A stretch of 64,000 nucleotides of DNA. Origin: Poindextera sp035604135 (GTDB lineage: Bacteria; Pseudomonadota; Alphaproteobacteria; Caulobacterales; Caulobacteraceae). The first letter of the stretch is position 1; every line of letters begins with the position of its first letter. Made by a program: the position numbers and the translations under genes. Below the pieces are notes generated by a model. It made no database searches. It worked only from the letters and a program-made list of their open reading frames with translations, and had not been told where the DNA came from. Positions 31,471-40,741 of the stretch are shown in pieces. The stretch covers positions 1-64,000 of the forward strand of contig DATNJB010000084.1 of NCBI GenBank assembly GCA_035604135.1, given 5' to 3'.

Positions 31471-33722
31471 ATGACTCGACGTTTGACGTTGCTGCGCGGC
31501 TCGGCTTCCGGCGTGGCCTTGCTCTTGCTCGCCCAGACGGCGCATGCGCAGACGAACGGCAATCCGCCGCCGGCGAACACGCCGGCGCAGAATGGCGGAG
31601 CGCCGATCGTCACCGTAACCGCTAAGCGCGGTGAACCTGCAGACCGCTCCAATCGCGGCGACGGTAATCAGCGGTCCCACGCTGCAGAACATCGGACTCA
31701 ACAGCCTCGACGACCTGCAGTTTCATACGCCGTCGCTCACGATCGCCGACGATGGCGGCACGGTGCTGTTCAATATCCGCGGCGTCGGCAAGGACCTGAC
31801 CAACGTCCAGACCCCGTCGGGCGTGGTCACCTATTCGGACGGCGTGGCCTCCTTCCCCGGCTTCTTCCAGGTCGCGCCCTACTACGACATCTCCAACATC
31901 GAGGTCCTGCGGGGACCACAGGGCACGTTCGCCGGCCAGAACGCCGACGCGGGCGCGGTCTTCATCACGACCAACGATCCGCACGTCAACGCCTTCTCGG
32001 CGGACGCTGAGCTCCAGTATGGCAACTACGACGACTGGCTGGGCCGTGGGTACGTAAACATCCCGCTGGGCGACACCCCTGGCGGTCCGGGCGGCCGTCA
32101 ACGTCGAGAGCCGCGATAGCTTCTACCATGTGGCCGGCCCTTGGACGACGCCGAGCGGCAAGACGCCGGGGACCTTCTGGGGCGGAAGCTTCCGCCTCGG
32201 GCTCCTGTGGCAGCCGAGCCCATCGTTCAGGGTCGTCGCCAAATTCGACTACAACTACGTCGACAACAACGGCATTGCCGAGGACCCGTCGCAGGTGATC
32301 GACCTGACGGCGCCGGGCTTCGAGCGGCCCAACCCCGGCAGCCTCTTCAACGTCACCGACTTCACCAAGACCTACGCCATCGAGACGACCTATCGGGCGT
32401 CACTGAACGCCGCCTACACGTTTGGCGACGGAACGATCCTACGCTCCATCACCTCGTATCAGTACGGATGGGGCGACGGGGATGTCGACCTGACGATCGC
32501 TGGCTTCGGGGCCGGCGCTTTCGGCGGACCACCCTACTTCGACAGCTTCGCCGACTATGGGCGCGAGGAGATTTATTCGGAGGAGGTGAATCTCATCTCG
32601 CCGGACACGGGTCCACTGCGGTGGGTGGCCGGCCTCTTCTACCAGCACGACTACGTGACCCTGCTGCCCGGCGGATCCGATGGACGCGGCAACATCGGTT
32701 TCGACATCGGCGTGCCGGCCGGGGTGTTCGACGAGGACCTGGCCTATCGGACTCCAAAGGTGACCGAAGCAGCGTTCGGGCAGGTCAGCTACGACATCAC
32801 CTCCACGCTGCAGCTGCAGGTCGGAGCGCGCTACACCGACGAGACCTTTGGCCTCAGAGACACGCTCTTCGACCAGCTCTTCGGGGTGACCCTCCCGGGG
32901 ACGGTCTTCAACTTCGTGGCTCATACCAGCGACTCCGGCCTGACAGGCAAGGTGGCGCTGAACTCGAGCCTCAACCCCACGAACTTCCTCTACGCGTTTG
33001 TAGCCACCGGCTCGAAGGCAGCGGGCATCAACACCAACCCGGTCGGCACGCAGACCGCGCCCGTCCCGTTCGGGACCGAGACCGTGACCGACTACGAGGC
33101 GGGTTGGAAGCCCACCTTCTTCGATGGCCACCTGCGCGCTCAGGTCGGCGGCTACTACGACCAATACCAGAAGTTCCAGCTCTCGTTCGCCGTGCCGAGC
33201 ACCGCGGGAAATCAGGCTTTCATCCGCAACGTTAGCGGAACGACCACCCTCTACGGCATCGAGGCCGAGATGCAGGCGGTGTTCGGACCTTTGTCGTTCG
33301 ACGCCGGCGTGTCCTATGAGCACAGCGCGCTGGGATCAGCTCTGGTCGACGATCCGGGACCGTCAGCCACGGCCGGAGCGCTCGTCCAACTCAGCGGCCG
33401 GCCGCTGCCGCTGGCGCCGGACTGGACGGCCAACTTCGGCGGGCAATACGCCTTCACCCTGCCGAACGAAGCAACCCTGACACCGCGCGTGGACGTCTCC
33501 TACATCTCCGGCCAGTGGGGGACCCCGTATGAGGATATCGGGGACTATGTGCCGGCCCACACCGTGGTCAACGTGCAGATCGCCTACGAGCAGCACCGGT
33601 TCAATGTGACTCTGTTCGCAACCAATGCGTTCAACGAGCAGTACCTCATCGGCTCGGCTGGAGGACTGCGCTACGCCGGCGCTCCCGCCCAGTACGGCGT
33701 GCGCGTCGAGCACAGCTTCTGA
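31471..33722 (+). pseudogene. TonB-dependent receptor with two frameshifts
   Basis: This is a second receptor related to the one at 28105, broken into three frames. Frame 1 (31471-31629) encodes the signal peptide (MTRRLTLLRGSASGVALLLL onward) and VTVTAKR. Frame 2 (from 31631) continues with VNLQTAPIAATVISG and the plug (VLRGPQGTFAGQNADAGAV). Frame 3 (from about 32080) encodes the barrel to the terminal VEHSF. The first shift lies at GCGCGGTG near 31630. The second lies in the CCCC run 32076-32079, where removing one C restores the family sequence PLGDTLAVRAAV. Both are +1 shifts. No stop or further shift occurs after 32080. Either the gene is a recent pseudogene or the assembly has two indel errors. 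Confidence 0.85.
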
Positions 33723-33800
33723 TCGTTACGGCATAGCGCCGGCGTGAGCCCCGCAAGGTCGCGGTTGACATGGGCGTTCGCGCGGCATGAAAGCGAGCGC

Positions 33801-34688
33801 ATGAGCACACGGCGCGCCTTCGTCGACGCCGCAGCGATCGATGCCTTCGCGCGGGACGGCTTCGTGCACCTGAAGGGGCTGCTCGATCCCGGCGAGGTCG
33901 CCGTCTATCGCGAGGCCGTCAATAGGGCGGTCGAGCGGCGCAAGCGCAACGACACCCGCGAGCTCGCCGAGAAGTCGCCGTACGAGCAGTCGTTCATCCA
34001 GTGCCAGTACCTGTGGGAGGACTGTCCCGACGTGCGTCCGCTGACGTTCCATCCCAAGGTCGCCGGCGCGGCCGCAGCCCTGATCGGCGCCGAGGCGATG
34101 CGCGTCTGGCATGATCAGGCGCTCTACAAGGAGGCGGGCGGGCGTGAGACCGACGCGCACCAGGACCATCCCTATTGGCCGATCGCGCAACGGAAGGCGT
34201 TGACCGCCTGGATCCCGCTGGTCGAGGTCGATCACGAGACCGGGTGCATGGGCTATGTGCCGGGCTCGCACCAGGGCGAGGCCGAGTACGTCAACATCTT
34301 CTCCGAGCCGGGATCGGGCGCGGCGCTCATGGCCAAGCAGACGGCGCCGCCAACGTTCGCGCCGGCGCGGCCGGGCGACGTGCTCTTCCACCACGGGCTG
34401 ACCGTGCACCTGGCCAAGCCGAACCGCTCGGACCGCATGCGCCGGGTCTACACCTGCATCTATTTCGCCGACGGCTGCACGCGGGCCGCGGAAGGCTACC
34501 ACCCCTCGCTCGACCGCGACGGCATCGCCGTCGGCGCGAAGATCGACGGGGCTGCTACGCCGATCGCCTGGCCGCTGCCAGACGGCCGCTATCCCGAGCC
34601 CGAGCCCTGGCCGCAGGACTACCTGAGCGGCCGCCGGCTGCGTAGAGCGGCCGATATGGGCGTGTTTCCCGGCGGAGGAGCCGCGTGA
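33801..34688 (+). CDS. PhyH-family Fe(II)/2-oxoglutarate dioxygenase (4 of 4)
   Basis: A 295-residue oxygenase with H120 and D122 in DAHQDHPYWP and the distal His region LFHHGLTVHLAKPNRS (H203), followed by RMRRVY. The core motif GYVPGSHQGE is typical of the family. The ATG at 33801 is preferred over one at 33744. Its TGA overlaps the GTG start of the Gfo/Idh oxidoreductase, and a GH3 glycosidase follows, so these three form an operon. Tight coupling with a sugar oxidoreductase supports a sugar-linked substrate. Confidence 0.87.
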   Translation: MSTRRAFVDAAAIDAFARDGFVHLKGLLDPGEVAVYREAVNRAVERRKRNDTRELAEKSPYEQSFIQCQYLWEDCPDVRPLTFHPKVAGAAAALIGAEAMRVWHDQALYKEAGGRETDAHQDHPYWPIAQRKALTAWIPLVEVDHETGCMGYVPGSHQGEAEYVNIFSEPGSGAALMAKQTAPPTFAPARPGDVLFHHGLTVHLAKPNRSDRMRRVYTCIYFADGCTRAAEGYHPSLDRDGIAVGAKIDGAATPIAWPLPDGRYPEPEPWPQDYLSGRRLRRAADMGVFPGGGAA

Positions 34689-35641
34689 CGCCCCTGCGTA
34701 TAGGGTTGTTGGCGGCCTCGAAGATCGCCGTCGGCGCGGTGCTGGCGCCGGCGAGCGAGCGCGATGACGTGGCGGTCACCGCCGTCGCCGCCCGCGATCC
34801 CGCGCGCGCCCGCGCCTATGCCGCAACGCATGGCATCCCGGCGGCGGCGGAAAGCTATGACGCCCTCTTGGCGCGCGACGACATCGACGTCGTCTACATC
34901 GGCAACCCGATCGCCGGCCACGCCGAGTGGACCATCAAGGCGCTCCAGGCCGGCAAGCCGGTGCTGTGCGAGAAGGCCTTCGCGCTGAACGCCGGGGAGG
35001 GCCGCGCCATGGTCGCCGCGGCCGAGGCCGCGGGGCTGCCGCTGTTGGAGGCGTTCCACTACCGCTTCCACAACGTGATGCGCCGCGCCGAAGCCATCGT
35101 CGCCTCGGGCGAGCTCGGCCCGATCGTGCGCGCCGACGCCACCTTCGATGCGGCCATCGCCTACGATTCCGACGAGATCCGCTGGCGCGCCGACCAGGGC
35201 GGCGGGGCGCTGGGCGACCTCGGCAGCTACCCCTCGCACGCGCTCCGAACCCTGGCGGGCGAGGCGCGGGTGGTTTCCGCCGCGATCGAGATGCGGGAAG
35301 GGGTCGATGCGACGACGTCGGCGGAGCTGGCCTTCGCCGGCGGAGCCCCCGGCAGCCTGCGTTGCTCGATGGTCGCCGAGCGCTTCGACGCCACGCTGAG
35401 CCTCGAGGGCGAGCGCGGACGCATGTCGATCCGCAACTATCTCGCCCCGCAAGCCGGCTGCTCGTTCCGCGTGACGATCGGCGAGGCCATGCGCCAGGAG
35501 CCGGTCGATGGGCCGTCCACCTATGCCGCCCAGCTCGAGCATCTGGTGCAGGTCATGCGCAATGGCGCCACGCCCCTGACCGGCGGGCGGGACGCCATCG
35601 CCAACCTTGCCCTGATGGACGCGATCCGCCAGGCGGCGTAG
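34685..35641 (+). CDS. Gfo/Idh/MocA-family NAD(P) oxidoreductase
   Basis: A 318-residue dehydrogenase of the Gfo/Idh/MocA family, which acts on sugars, inositols and their derivatives. The N-terminal Rossmann strand is RIGLLAASKIAVGAVL, followed by the usual VVYIGNPIAGHAEWTIKAL and AGKPVLCEKAF with the catalytic-region Lys. FHYRFHNVMRRA and the GGGALGDLGSYP segment match the C-terminal substrate domain. It starts with GTG at 34685 after a strong GGAGGAG site and overlaps the upstream PhyH stop. The substrate is not determined. Confidence 0.9.
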   Translation: MTPLRIGLLAASKIAVGAVLAPASERDDVAVTAVAARDPARARAYAATHGIPAAAESYDALLARDDIDVVYIGNPIAGHAEWTIKALQAGKPVLCEKAFALNAGEGRAMVAAAEAAGLPLLEAFHYRFHNVMRRAEAIVASGELGPIVRADATFDAAIAYDSDEIRWRADQGGGALGDLGSYPSHALRTLAGEARVVSAAIEMREGVDATTSAELAFAGGAPGSLRCSMVAERFDATLSLEGERGRMSIRNYLAPQAGCSFRVTIGEAMRQEPVDGPSTYAAQLEHLVQVMRNGATPLTGGRDAIANLALMDAIRQAA

Positions 35642-35675
35642 CACGTCCGAAAAACCTGGAAGGGAGCCCGCCGCC

Positions 35676-38174
35676 ATGGCGTCCGACGTCGCGACCGAAA
35701 AGCCGGCCGTCTACCAGGACCCGGCCAGTCCGCTCGGGGCCCGGGTCGGGGACCTGCTCGCGCGCCTGACGCTGGACGAGAAGGTCGCGCTGATGGCCGG
35801 CGCCGAGGCGTTCAAGCTGATGGGCGTCGAGCGGCTGGGCGTGCCGCGGCTGGGGATGAGCGACGGACCGACCGGCGTGCGCTCGAACACCGGCCAAATG
35901 GCGACCGTCTTTCCCGTGGCCGCGGCGCTGGCCGCGACCTTCAACCCGGAGGTGACGCGCGAGGTCGGCGCGGCGATCGCGCGCGAGGCCAAAGCGCTGG
36001 GCGAACAGGTGGTGCTGGCCCCGACCATCAACATCGTGCGCACGCCGCTGTGGGGCCGCAACTTCGAGACCTATTCCGAGGACCCCTATCTCACCGCCGA
36101 GCTCGGCATCGGCTTCGTGGGCGGGCTGCAGGGCGAGGGGATCGGGGCGTCGCTGAAACACTACGCCGCCAACAATCAGGAAGAACGGCGGATGGACGTC
36201 AGCGTCCAGGTCGACGAGCGGACCCTGCGCGAAATCTACCTCTCGGCCTTCGAGGCGGTGGTGAAGGCGACCAATCCCTGGACCGTGATGGCCTCGTACA
36301 ACAAGCTGCGCGGGACCTACGCCACCGCCAACAGCCACCTGCTGCAGGACATCCTGAAAGGCGAGTGGGGCTACGACGGCGTCGTCGTGTCCGACTGGGG
36401 CGGCGTGCATTCGACCGAGCCGGCGGCGAACGGCGGCCTCGACCTGGAGATGCCAGGGCCGGCCAATTACTTCGGCGACCGGCTGGTGAGCGCGGTCAAG
36501 GCCGGCGCGGTCGAGCCGGCGCGGATCGACGATGCGGCGCGGCGTCTGGTCCGGCTCATCCTGCGCGCCGGGCTCCTGGACGGCGCCCACCCCGAGGGCG
36601 AGCTGCGCAGCGAACGGCATCGTGCGATTGCGCGCCGCGCGGCGCAGGAAGGCATCGTCCTTTTGAAGAACGACGGCGGCCTGCTGCCGCTGGCCGCCGA
36701 GACGATCACATCGATCGCCGTCATCGGTCCGAACGCCAACTTCGTCCGCCTGCAGGGCGACGGCTCGAGCCGCGTGTCGACCGATCGCTGGCTGACTCCG
36801 GTGGAGAGCCTGGCCGCGCGGCTGCCCAAGGCGCACGTGGTCTACGAGCAGGGCTGCGACGCCGAGCCCGTGCCGCCGCAAGCGCAGCCGCGCATGTTCT
36901 CGCCGACCCAGATGCGCGAGGCGCCGGGCCTGGCCGCCGAATATTTCGAGCACGCCGATTTCTCCGGCGAGCCGATCCGCACCAGCCACGAGCGGCGCCT
37001 GTTCCGCTGGGTCTCGACGCGCGGACCGCGCCACATCGCCAATCGCTTCGCCGCCCTGCGCTGGAGCGGCTTCTTCTGGCCGGAGATGGATGGCGTCCAC
37101 GAGTTCTCCGTCCGCGGCGACGGGGCCTGTCGCCTCACCGTCGGCGACGCGACGATCATCGACCTCGGCGATCCGGGTCAGGAGGACTTCGACCACCCGA
37201 CCAGCGCGGTGGCCCTGCGCCGGACCGCAGGCGTCGAGCTCAGAGCCGGCCTGTCCTACCCCTTCAGCCTCGAATACGAGTGGGCGACGGCGCGGTCGGG
37301 CGACAGCTTCGAGACCCTGTCGCTTGGCGTGCGCCAGCCGCCGGGGGAGACGGAGAAGGCGATCGCCGCCGCCCGCGCGGCCGACGTCGCCGTTGTCGTG
37401 GTCGGCTCCGCCTCGACCACGGAATCGGAGGGCTACGACCGGCGCGACATCAAGCTGCCGGGCGACCAGGACCTGCTGGTCGAGCAGATCGCCGCCGCCA
37501 ACCCGCGCACTATCGTCGTCGTCAACGCCGGCGCCGCGATGGCCATGCCCTGGATCGACAAGGTTCCGGCCCTGCTGCAGCTGTGGTTGCCCGGCGAGGA
37601 AGGGCCCGACGCGCTGACCGACATCCTGCTGGGCGTCGTCTCGCCATCCGGCCGCCTGCCCGTGACCTTCCCCAAGCGCATCGAGGACAGCTCGGCCTAT
37701 GGATTCTACCCGGGCGCCGACACGGTGACCTATGGCGAGGGGCTGAATGTTGGCTATCGCCACTTCGACCAGAAGGGCATCGCACCGCTGTTCGCCTTCG
37801 GCCACGGCCTGACGTACTCGACGTTCGACTACGCGGGTCTGAGCGTCGCGGCGGCCGTGGCGATCGGGCAGCCCGTGTCTGTCTCGCTGACGCTGACCAA
37901 CGCCGGCGCGCGCGCCGCGAGCGAGGTCGTGCAGGTGTATGTCGGGCCGGTCGCCCCGCACCGGCCGACGCCGCCGAAGGCTTTGCGCGCCTTCGCCAAG
38001 GTCGCGCTCGCGCCTGGCGAGAGCCGCACCGTGGCGCTCAGCATCGAGCCCCGCGCCTTCGCCCGCTACGACGACGATGATGACCGCTGGGTCATCGATC
38101 CCGGCGCCTACGACATCCTCATTGGCGCCTCGGCGGTCGACATCCGCCTGCAGCAACGGATCACACTGGGCTGA
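35676..38174 (+). CDS. GH3 beta-glycosidase with PA14 insert
   Basis: An 832-residue glycoside hydrolase family 3 enzyme, usually beta-glucosidase or beta-xylosidase. The N-terminal barrel has MSDGPTGVRSN, the SLKHYAANNQE segment and the nucleophile D240 in VVSDWGGVHS. A PA14-like insert lies at about residues 400-540 (AEYFEHADFSGEP, WSGFFWPEMDGVHEFSVRGD). The alpha/beta sandwich and a C-terminal fibronectin-III-like domain follow (SEVVQVYVGPVA, PKALRAFAKVAL). AAGGGAG precedes the ATG. No signal peptide is seen. It is last in the PhyH-Gfo/Idh-GH3 operon and would trim beta-linked glucose or xylose from imported glycosides. Confidence 0.92.
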   Translation: MASDVATEKPAVYQDPASPLGARVGDLLARLTLDEKVALMAGAEAFKLMGVERLGVPRLGMSDGPTGVRSNTGQMATVFPVAAALAATFNPEVTREVGAAIAREAKALGEQVVLAPTINIVRTPLWGRNFETYSEDPYLTAELGIGFVGGLQGEGIGASLKHYAANNQEERRMDVSVQVDERTLREIYLSAFEAVVKATNPWTVMASYNKLRGTYATANSHLLQDILKGEWGYDGVVVSDWGGVHSTEPAANGGLDLEMPGPANYFGDRLVSAVKAGAVEPARIDDAARRLVRLILRAGLLDGAHPEGELRSERHRAIARRAAQEGIVLLKNDGGLLPLAAETITSIAVIGPNANFVRLQGDGSSRVSTDRWLTPVESLAARLPKAHVVYEQGCDAEPVPPQAQPRMFSPTQMREAPGLAAEYFEHADFSGEPIRTSHERRLFRWVSTRGPRHIANRFAALRWSGFFWPEMDGVHEFSVRGDGACRLTVGDATIIDLGDPGQEDFDHPTSAVALRRTAGVELRAGLSYPFSLEYEWATARSGDSFETLSLGVRQPPGETEKAIAAARAADVAVVVVGSASTTESEGYDRRDIKLPGDQDLLVEQIAAANPRTIVVVNAGAAMAMPWIDKVPALLQLWLPGEEGPDALTDILLGVVSPSGRLPVTFPKRIEDSSAYGFYPGADTVTYGEGLNVGYRHFDQKGIAPLFAFGHGLTYSTFDYAGLSVAAAVAIGQPVSVSLTLTNAGARAASEVVQVYVGPVAPHRPTPPKALRAFAKVALAPGESRTVALSIEPRAFARYDDDDDRWVIDPGAYDILIGASAVDIRLQQRITLG

Positions 38175-38184
38175 AGAAAGATTC

Positions 38185-38231
38185 TACCGCAGAGCCTGCG
38201 TTCTCTGCGCTTCTCTGCGCGCTCTGCGGTA
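38185..38231. terminator. Inverted repeat between convergent genes
   Basis: TACCGCAGAGC (38185-38195) and GCTCTGCGGTA (38221-38231) are perfect 11-bp arms around a CTCTGCG-rich loop. The site lies between the stops of the GH3 gene and the convergent DeoR regulator. It is likely a bidirectional transcript end and a short relative of the long inverted-repeat family. Confidence 0.55.
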
Positions 38232-38244
38232 AAACTTCGCACGG

Positions 38245-39024
38245 CTACCGCGCGACGATCACATCGATGTCGTGCGCCCGCATGAGATCGAGGTCGCTCT
38301 CGCGCACGCCGGCGTCGGTGATCACCGTGTCGATCTCGTCGAGGCCGCAGACGACGAAGGCGGCGGCGCTGCGGAACTTCGAAGAGTCGACCAGCACGAC
38401 CAGCTGGTTGGCCTTGTCCATCAGCTTCTGCTCGGCCTGGATCAGCACCACGTCGGCCTGCATCAGCCCGCGCGGGCCGATTGCGGCGGCGCCCATGAAC
38501 AGCTTGGAAGCATGGTAGCGGTTGATGCCGTCGTCCTCGAACGGGCTGAGGATGATGTTCTGTTCACGGAAGACCGCACCGCCCGGCACCGAGACCCGCG
38601 CGCCCGGCTGCGGCAAAAGCTCGCCAACGATATGCAGCGAGTTGGTCAGCACCTGCAGGTTCAGCCCCTCGAGGTGGGCGCACATCTGGAAGGTGGTCGT
38701 CCCGCCGTCGATGATGATCGCCTCGCCGCGCGCGCAGAGCTTGGCGGCGGCGCGGCCGATGGCGGCCTTCTGCAGCGCGTGCCTGGTCTTGTTCTCCTCG
38801 AACGGCGCGCCGACCAGCCGGTCGCTGGGAATGGGCTTGGCGCCATTGCGCAGGCGCGCGCCGCCCCGCACCCGCTCGATCACGCCTTCGGCGTCGAGGC
38901 GCTCGAGATCGCGGCGGATCGTCGCCGAGGAGGCCTCGAGCCTGTCGCACAGCTGCTTGAAGGAGACGAAGCCCTGGCTGTTCAAGAGCCGGGTGATCTC
39001 GGCGTCGCGTTCGGCCGCGTGCAT
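38245..39024 (-). CDS. DeoR-family transcriptional regulator
   Basis: A 259-residue DeoR/GlpR-type regulator. The N-terminal helix-turn-helix spans about residues 1-57 (LCDRLEASSATIRRDLERL and IERVRGG), and the C-terminal effector domain has IIIDGGTTTFQMCAHL, where sugar phosphates bind in this family, and LVVLVDSSKF. Rhizobial rhamnose genes are controlled by a DeoR-type protein, and the rhamnose genes here lack any other nearby regulator. DeoR proteins bind tandem repeats, so it is the best candidate for the GATCA-decamer arrays. Its own upstream region shows no such array. AAGGCAAGGG precedes the ATG at 39024. Confidence 0.9.
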   Translation of the reverse strand: MHAAERDAEITRLLNSQGFVSFKQLCDRLEASSATIRRDLERLDAEGVIERVRGGARLRNGAKPIPSDRLVGAPFEENKTRHALQKAAIGRAAAKLCARGEAIIIDGGTTTFQMCAHLEGLNLQVLTNSLHIVGELLPQPGARVSVPGGAVFREQNIILSPFEDDGINRYHASKLFMGAAAIGPRGLMQADVVLIQAEQKLMDKANQLVVLVDSSKFRSAAAFVVCGLDEIDTVITDAGVRESDLDLMRAHDIDVIVAR

Positions 39025-39175
39025 CCCTTGCCTTTGCCGGAAATCTTTGACGGTTAGGTTAGCACCTCCCGCTCCCGCTTGTGGAGAGGCGCCGGCCCCG
39101 GTAGCCCTGGCCCATGATCCTGCACTGCCTGCGGCATGGCGCGTCGGTCGACGCGCTTAAGATCTGACGAAGAAC

Positions 39176-39205
39176 GGCCGGCCGTCCCGCAGGGAACAGC
39201 CGGCC
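39176..39205 (-). terminator. GC hairpin downstream of the thiolase gene
   Basis: GGCCGGCC at 39176-39183 can pair with GCCGGCC at 39199-39205, just past the thiolase stop on the minus strand. There is only a weak T-run after it, so a terminator role is tentative. Confidence 0.4.
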
Positions 39206-39227
39206 GAATTTGACGCTGGCGGAGGTC

Positions 39228-40403
39228 TCAGGTGTAGGCTTCGAACAGGCCCGCGCCGCCCATGCCGCCGCCGATGCACATGGTGACGACGGCGTACTTG
39301 CCTTTGCCGCGCCGCTTCATCTCCTGAAGGACGTGGCCGGTCAGCCGCGCGCCGGTCATCCCGAACGGATGGCCGATCGCGATCGAGCCGCCGTTGACGT
39401 TGTACAGCTCCGGATCGATGCCGAGCGTGTCGCGGCAGTAGAGGCACTGCGAGGCGAACGCCTCGTTCAGCTCCCACAGGTCGATGTCGTCGACCTTGAG
39501 GCCATGGCGCTCGAGCAGACGCGGCACGGCGTAGACCGGGCCGATGCCCATCTCGTCGGGCTTGCAGCCGGCGACGGCCCAACCCCTGAACGCGCCGAGC
39601 GGCTCGAGGCCGCGGCGCTCGGCTTCCTTGGCTTCCATCAGCACCACTGCGGCGGCCCCGTCGGAGAGCTGCGAGGCGTTGCCGGCGGTGATGAACTTGC
39701 CGGGACCCTTGACCGGCTCAAGCTTGGCGAGGCCCTCGAGGGTCGTGTCAGGACGATTGCACTCGTCGCGATCGACCACGTAGTCGACGATCGTCTCTTC
39801 CTTCGTCTCCCGATCGACCTTCTTCATCTTGGTCTTCAGGGGGACGATCTCGTCCTTGTACTTGCCGGCCTGCTGGGCCGAGGCCATCCGGCGCTGGGAT
39901 TCGAGCGAGAACTCGTCCTGGTACTCGCGGCTGATCTTGTAGCGCTCGGCCACGATATCGGCCGTGTCGATCATCGCCATGTGGATGTCGGGGTACATCT
40001 CCATCAGGCGCGGGTCGTTGTTCTCGCGCGCGCCGCCGCCGCCCGGGAAGCTGATCGACTCCACGCCGCCAGCGACCACGCAGCTGGCGCCGTCATCGAC
40101 GATGTAGCGCGATGCCATGGCGATCGACTGCAGACCGGACGAACAGAAGCGGTTGATGGTCACGCCAGAGGTGGTGATCGGCAGCCCGGCCAGCAGCGCG
40201 GCGTTGCGGCCGAGATTGCCGGCGCCGTGCGCGACGTTGCCCATGAAGGAGTCCTCGACCGCTTCCTTCTCGACCTTGGCCCTCTCGACCGCGTGCTTCA
40301 CGGCGTGGGCGGCCATGGTGACCGTGGGCGTGATGTTGAACCCGCCGCGGCCCGATTTGGCGAGGCCCGTGCGGGCGTAGGAAACAACAACGGCTTCACG
40401 CAT
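39228..40403 (-). CDS. Acetyl-CoA acyltransferase (thiolase)
   Basis: A 391-residue thiolase that cleaves or forms 3-ketoacyl-CoA. Active-site residues are C87 in INRFCSSGLQS, His in AIGHPFGMTGARL and the second Cys in MCIGGGMGGAG. GGAGGAAGAG precedes the ATG at 40403, which is preferred over an upstream codon at 40445. No beta-oxidation partner genes adjoin it. It separates the sugar locus from the chemotaxis operon. Confidence 0.93.
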   Translation of the reverse strand: MREAVVVSYARTGLAKSGRGGFNITPTVTMAAHAVKHAVERAKVEKEAVEDSFMGNVAHGAGNLGRNAALLAGLPITTSGVTINRFCSSGLQSIAMASRYIVDDGASCVVAGGVESISFPGGGGARENNDPRLMEMYPDIHMAMIDTADIVAERYKISREYQDEFSLESQRRMASAQQAGKYKDEIVPLKTKMKKVDRETKEETIVDYVVDRDECNRPDTTLEGLAKLEPVKGPGKFITAGNASQLSDGAAAVVLMEAKEAERRGLEPLGAFRGWAVAGCKPDEMGIGPVYAVPRLLERHGLKVDDIDLWELNEAFASQCLYCRDTLGIDPELYNVNGGSIAIGHPFGMTGARLTGHVLQEMKRRGKGKYAVVTMCIGGGMGGAGLFEAYT

Positions 40404-40741
40404 GAATCTCTTCCTCCTGGAAATGCATTGGTGGCCTTTGCCCAAGTCTTAGAACCGTCGCGGCCGAAAAGCGAATCACGGCTTGGGGCGGGGCCCCCGC
40501 CGTTTTGACCGGCTCGCCGTCGTCCGTTCGGGCAGCGACGGGGGAGCGCGTTGAAATTAGGCAGAGTGCGGTCGCGGCGCTGCAGGATGGCGCCTTCTCC
40601 CCTCGCGGGAGAAGGTGGACCGCGACAGCGGGCCGGATGAGGGGCCGCGCCGATGTTGGACGACTATCCTCTTGAGAAGCTAGCCGAAAAGGTCCGCGCG
40701 GGGCCCGGGGAGGGAGCCTCCGCCGACCAATCTAGCGTGCG
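40404..40741. other. Intergenic region between thiolase and chemotaxis operon
   Basis: About 340 nt without a supportable gene. It carries the thiolase promoter (minus strand) at its left end and a REP-like palindrome at 40593-40645; the rest shows no recognisable feature. Confidence 0.5.
40593..40645. repeat. REP-like palindrome
   Basis: CCTTCTCCC (40593-40601) pairs with GGGAGAAGG (40607-40615) across CTCGC, followed by CCGCGACAGCGGG and GGATGAGGGG. This is the clearest copy of the CTTCTCCC-type family and lies downstream of the chemotaxis operon. Confidence 0.65.

Noticed and set aside
36050..38080. 676-codon plus-strand frame inside the GH3 gene
   Set aside because: Alternate-frame shadow, Arg/Pro/Gly-rich, no domain.
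35553..38156. 867-codon open frame on the minus strand across the Gfo/Idh and GH3 genes
   Set aside because: It is an antisense shadow produced by high GC; the translation is Arg/Gly/His-rich without domains, and the plus-strand GH3 frame is clearly real.
39114..39167. Short frame reading MILHCLRHGASVDALKI, reminiscent of the start of a histidine phosphatase
   Set aside because: Only 17 codons, with no downstream continuation in any frame; chance resemblance or a trace too small to annotate.
40404..40741. A possible hidden cheB or other gene at the end of the chemotaxis operon
   Set aside because: No frame here carries receiver or methylesterase motifs; only a REP-like palindrome is visible.
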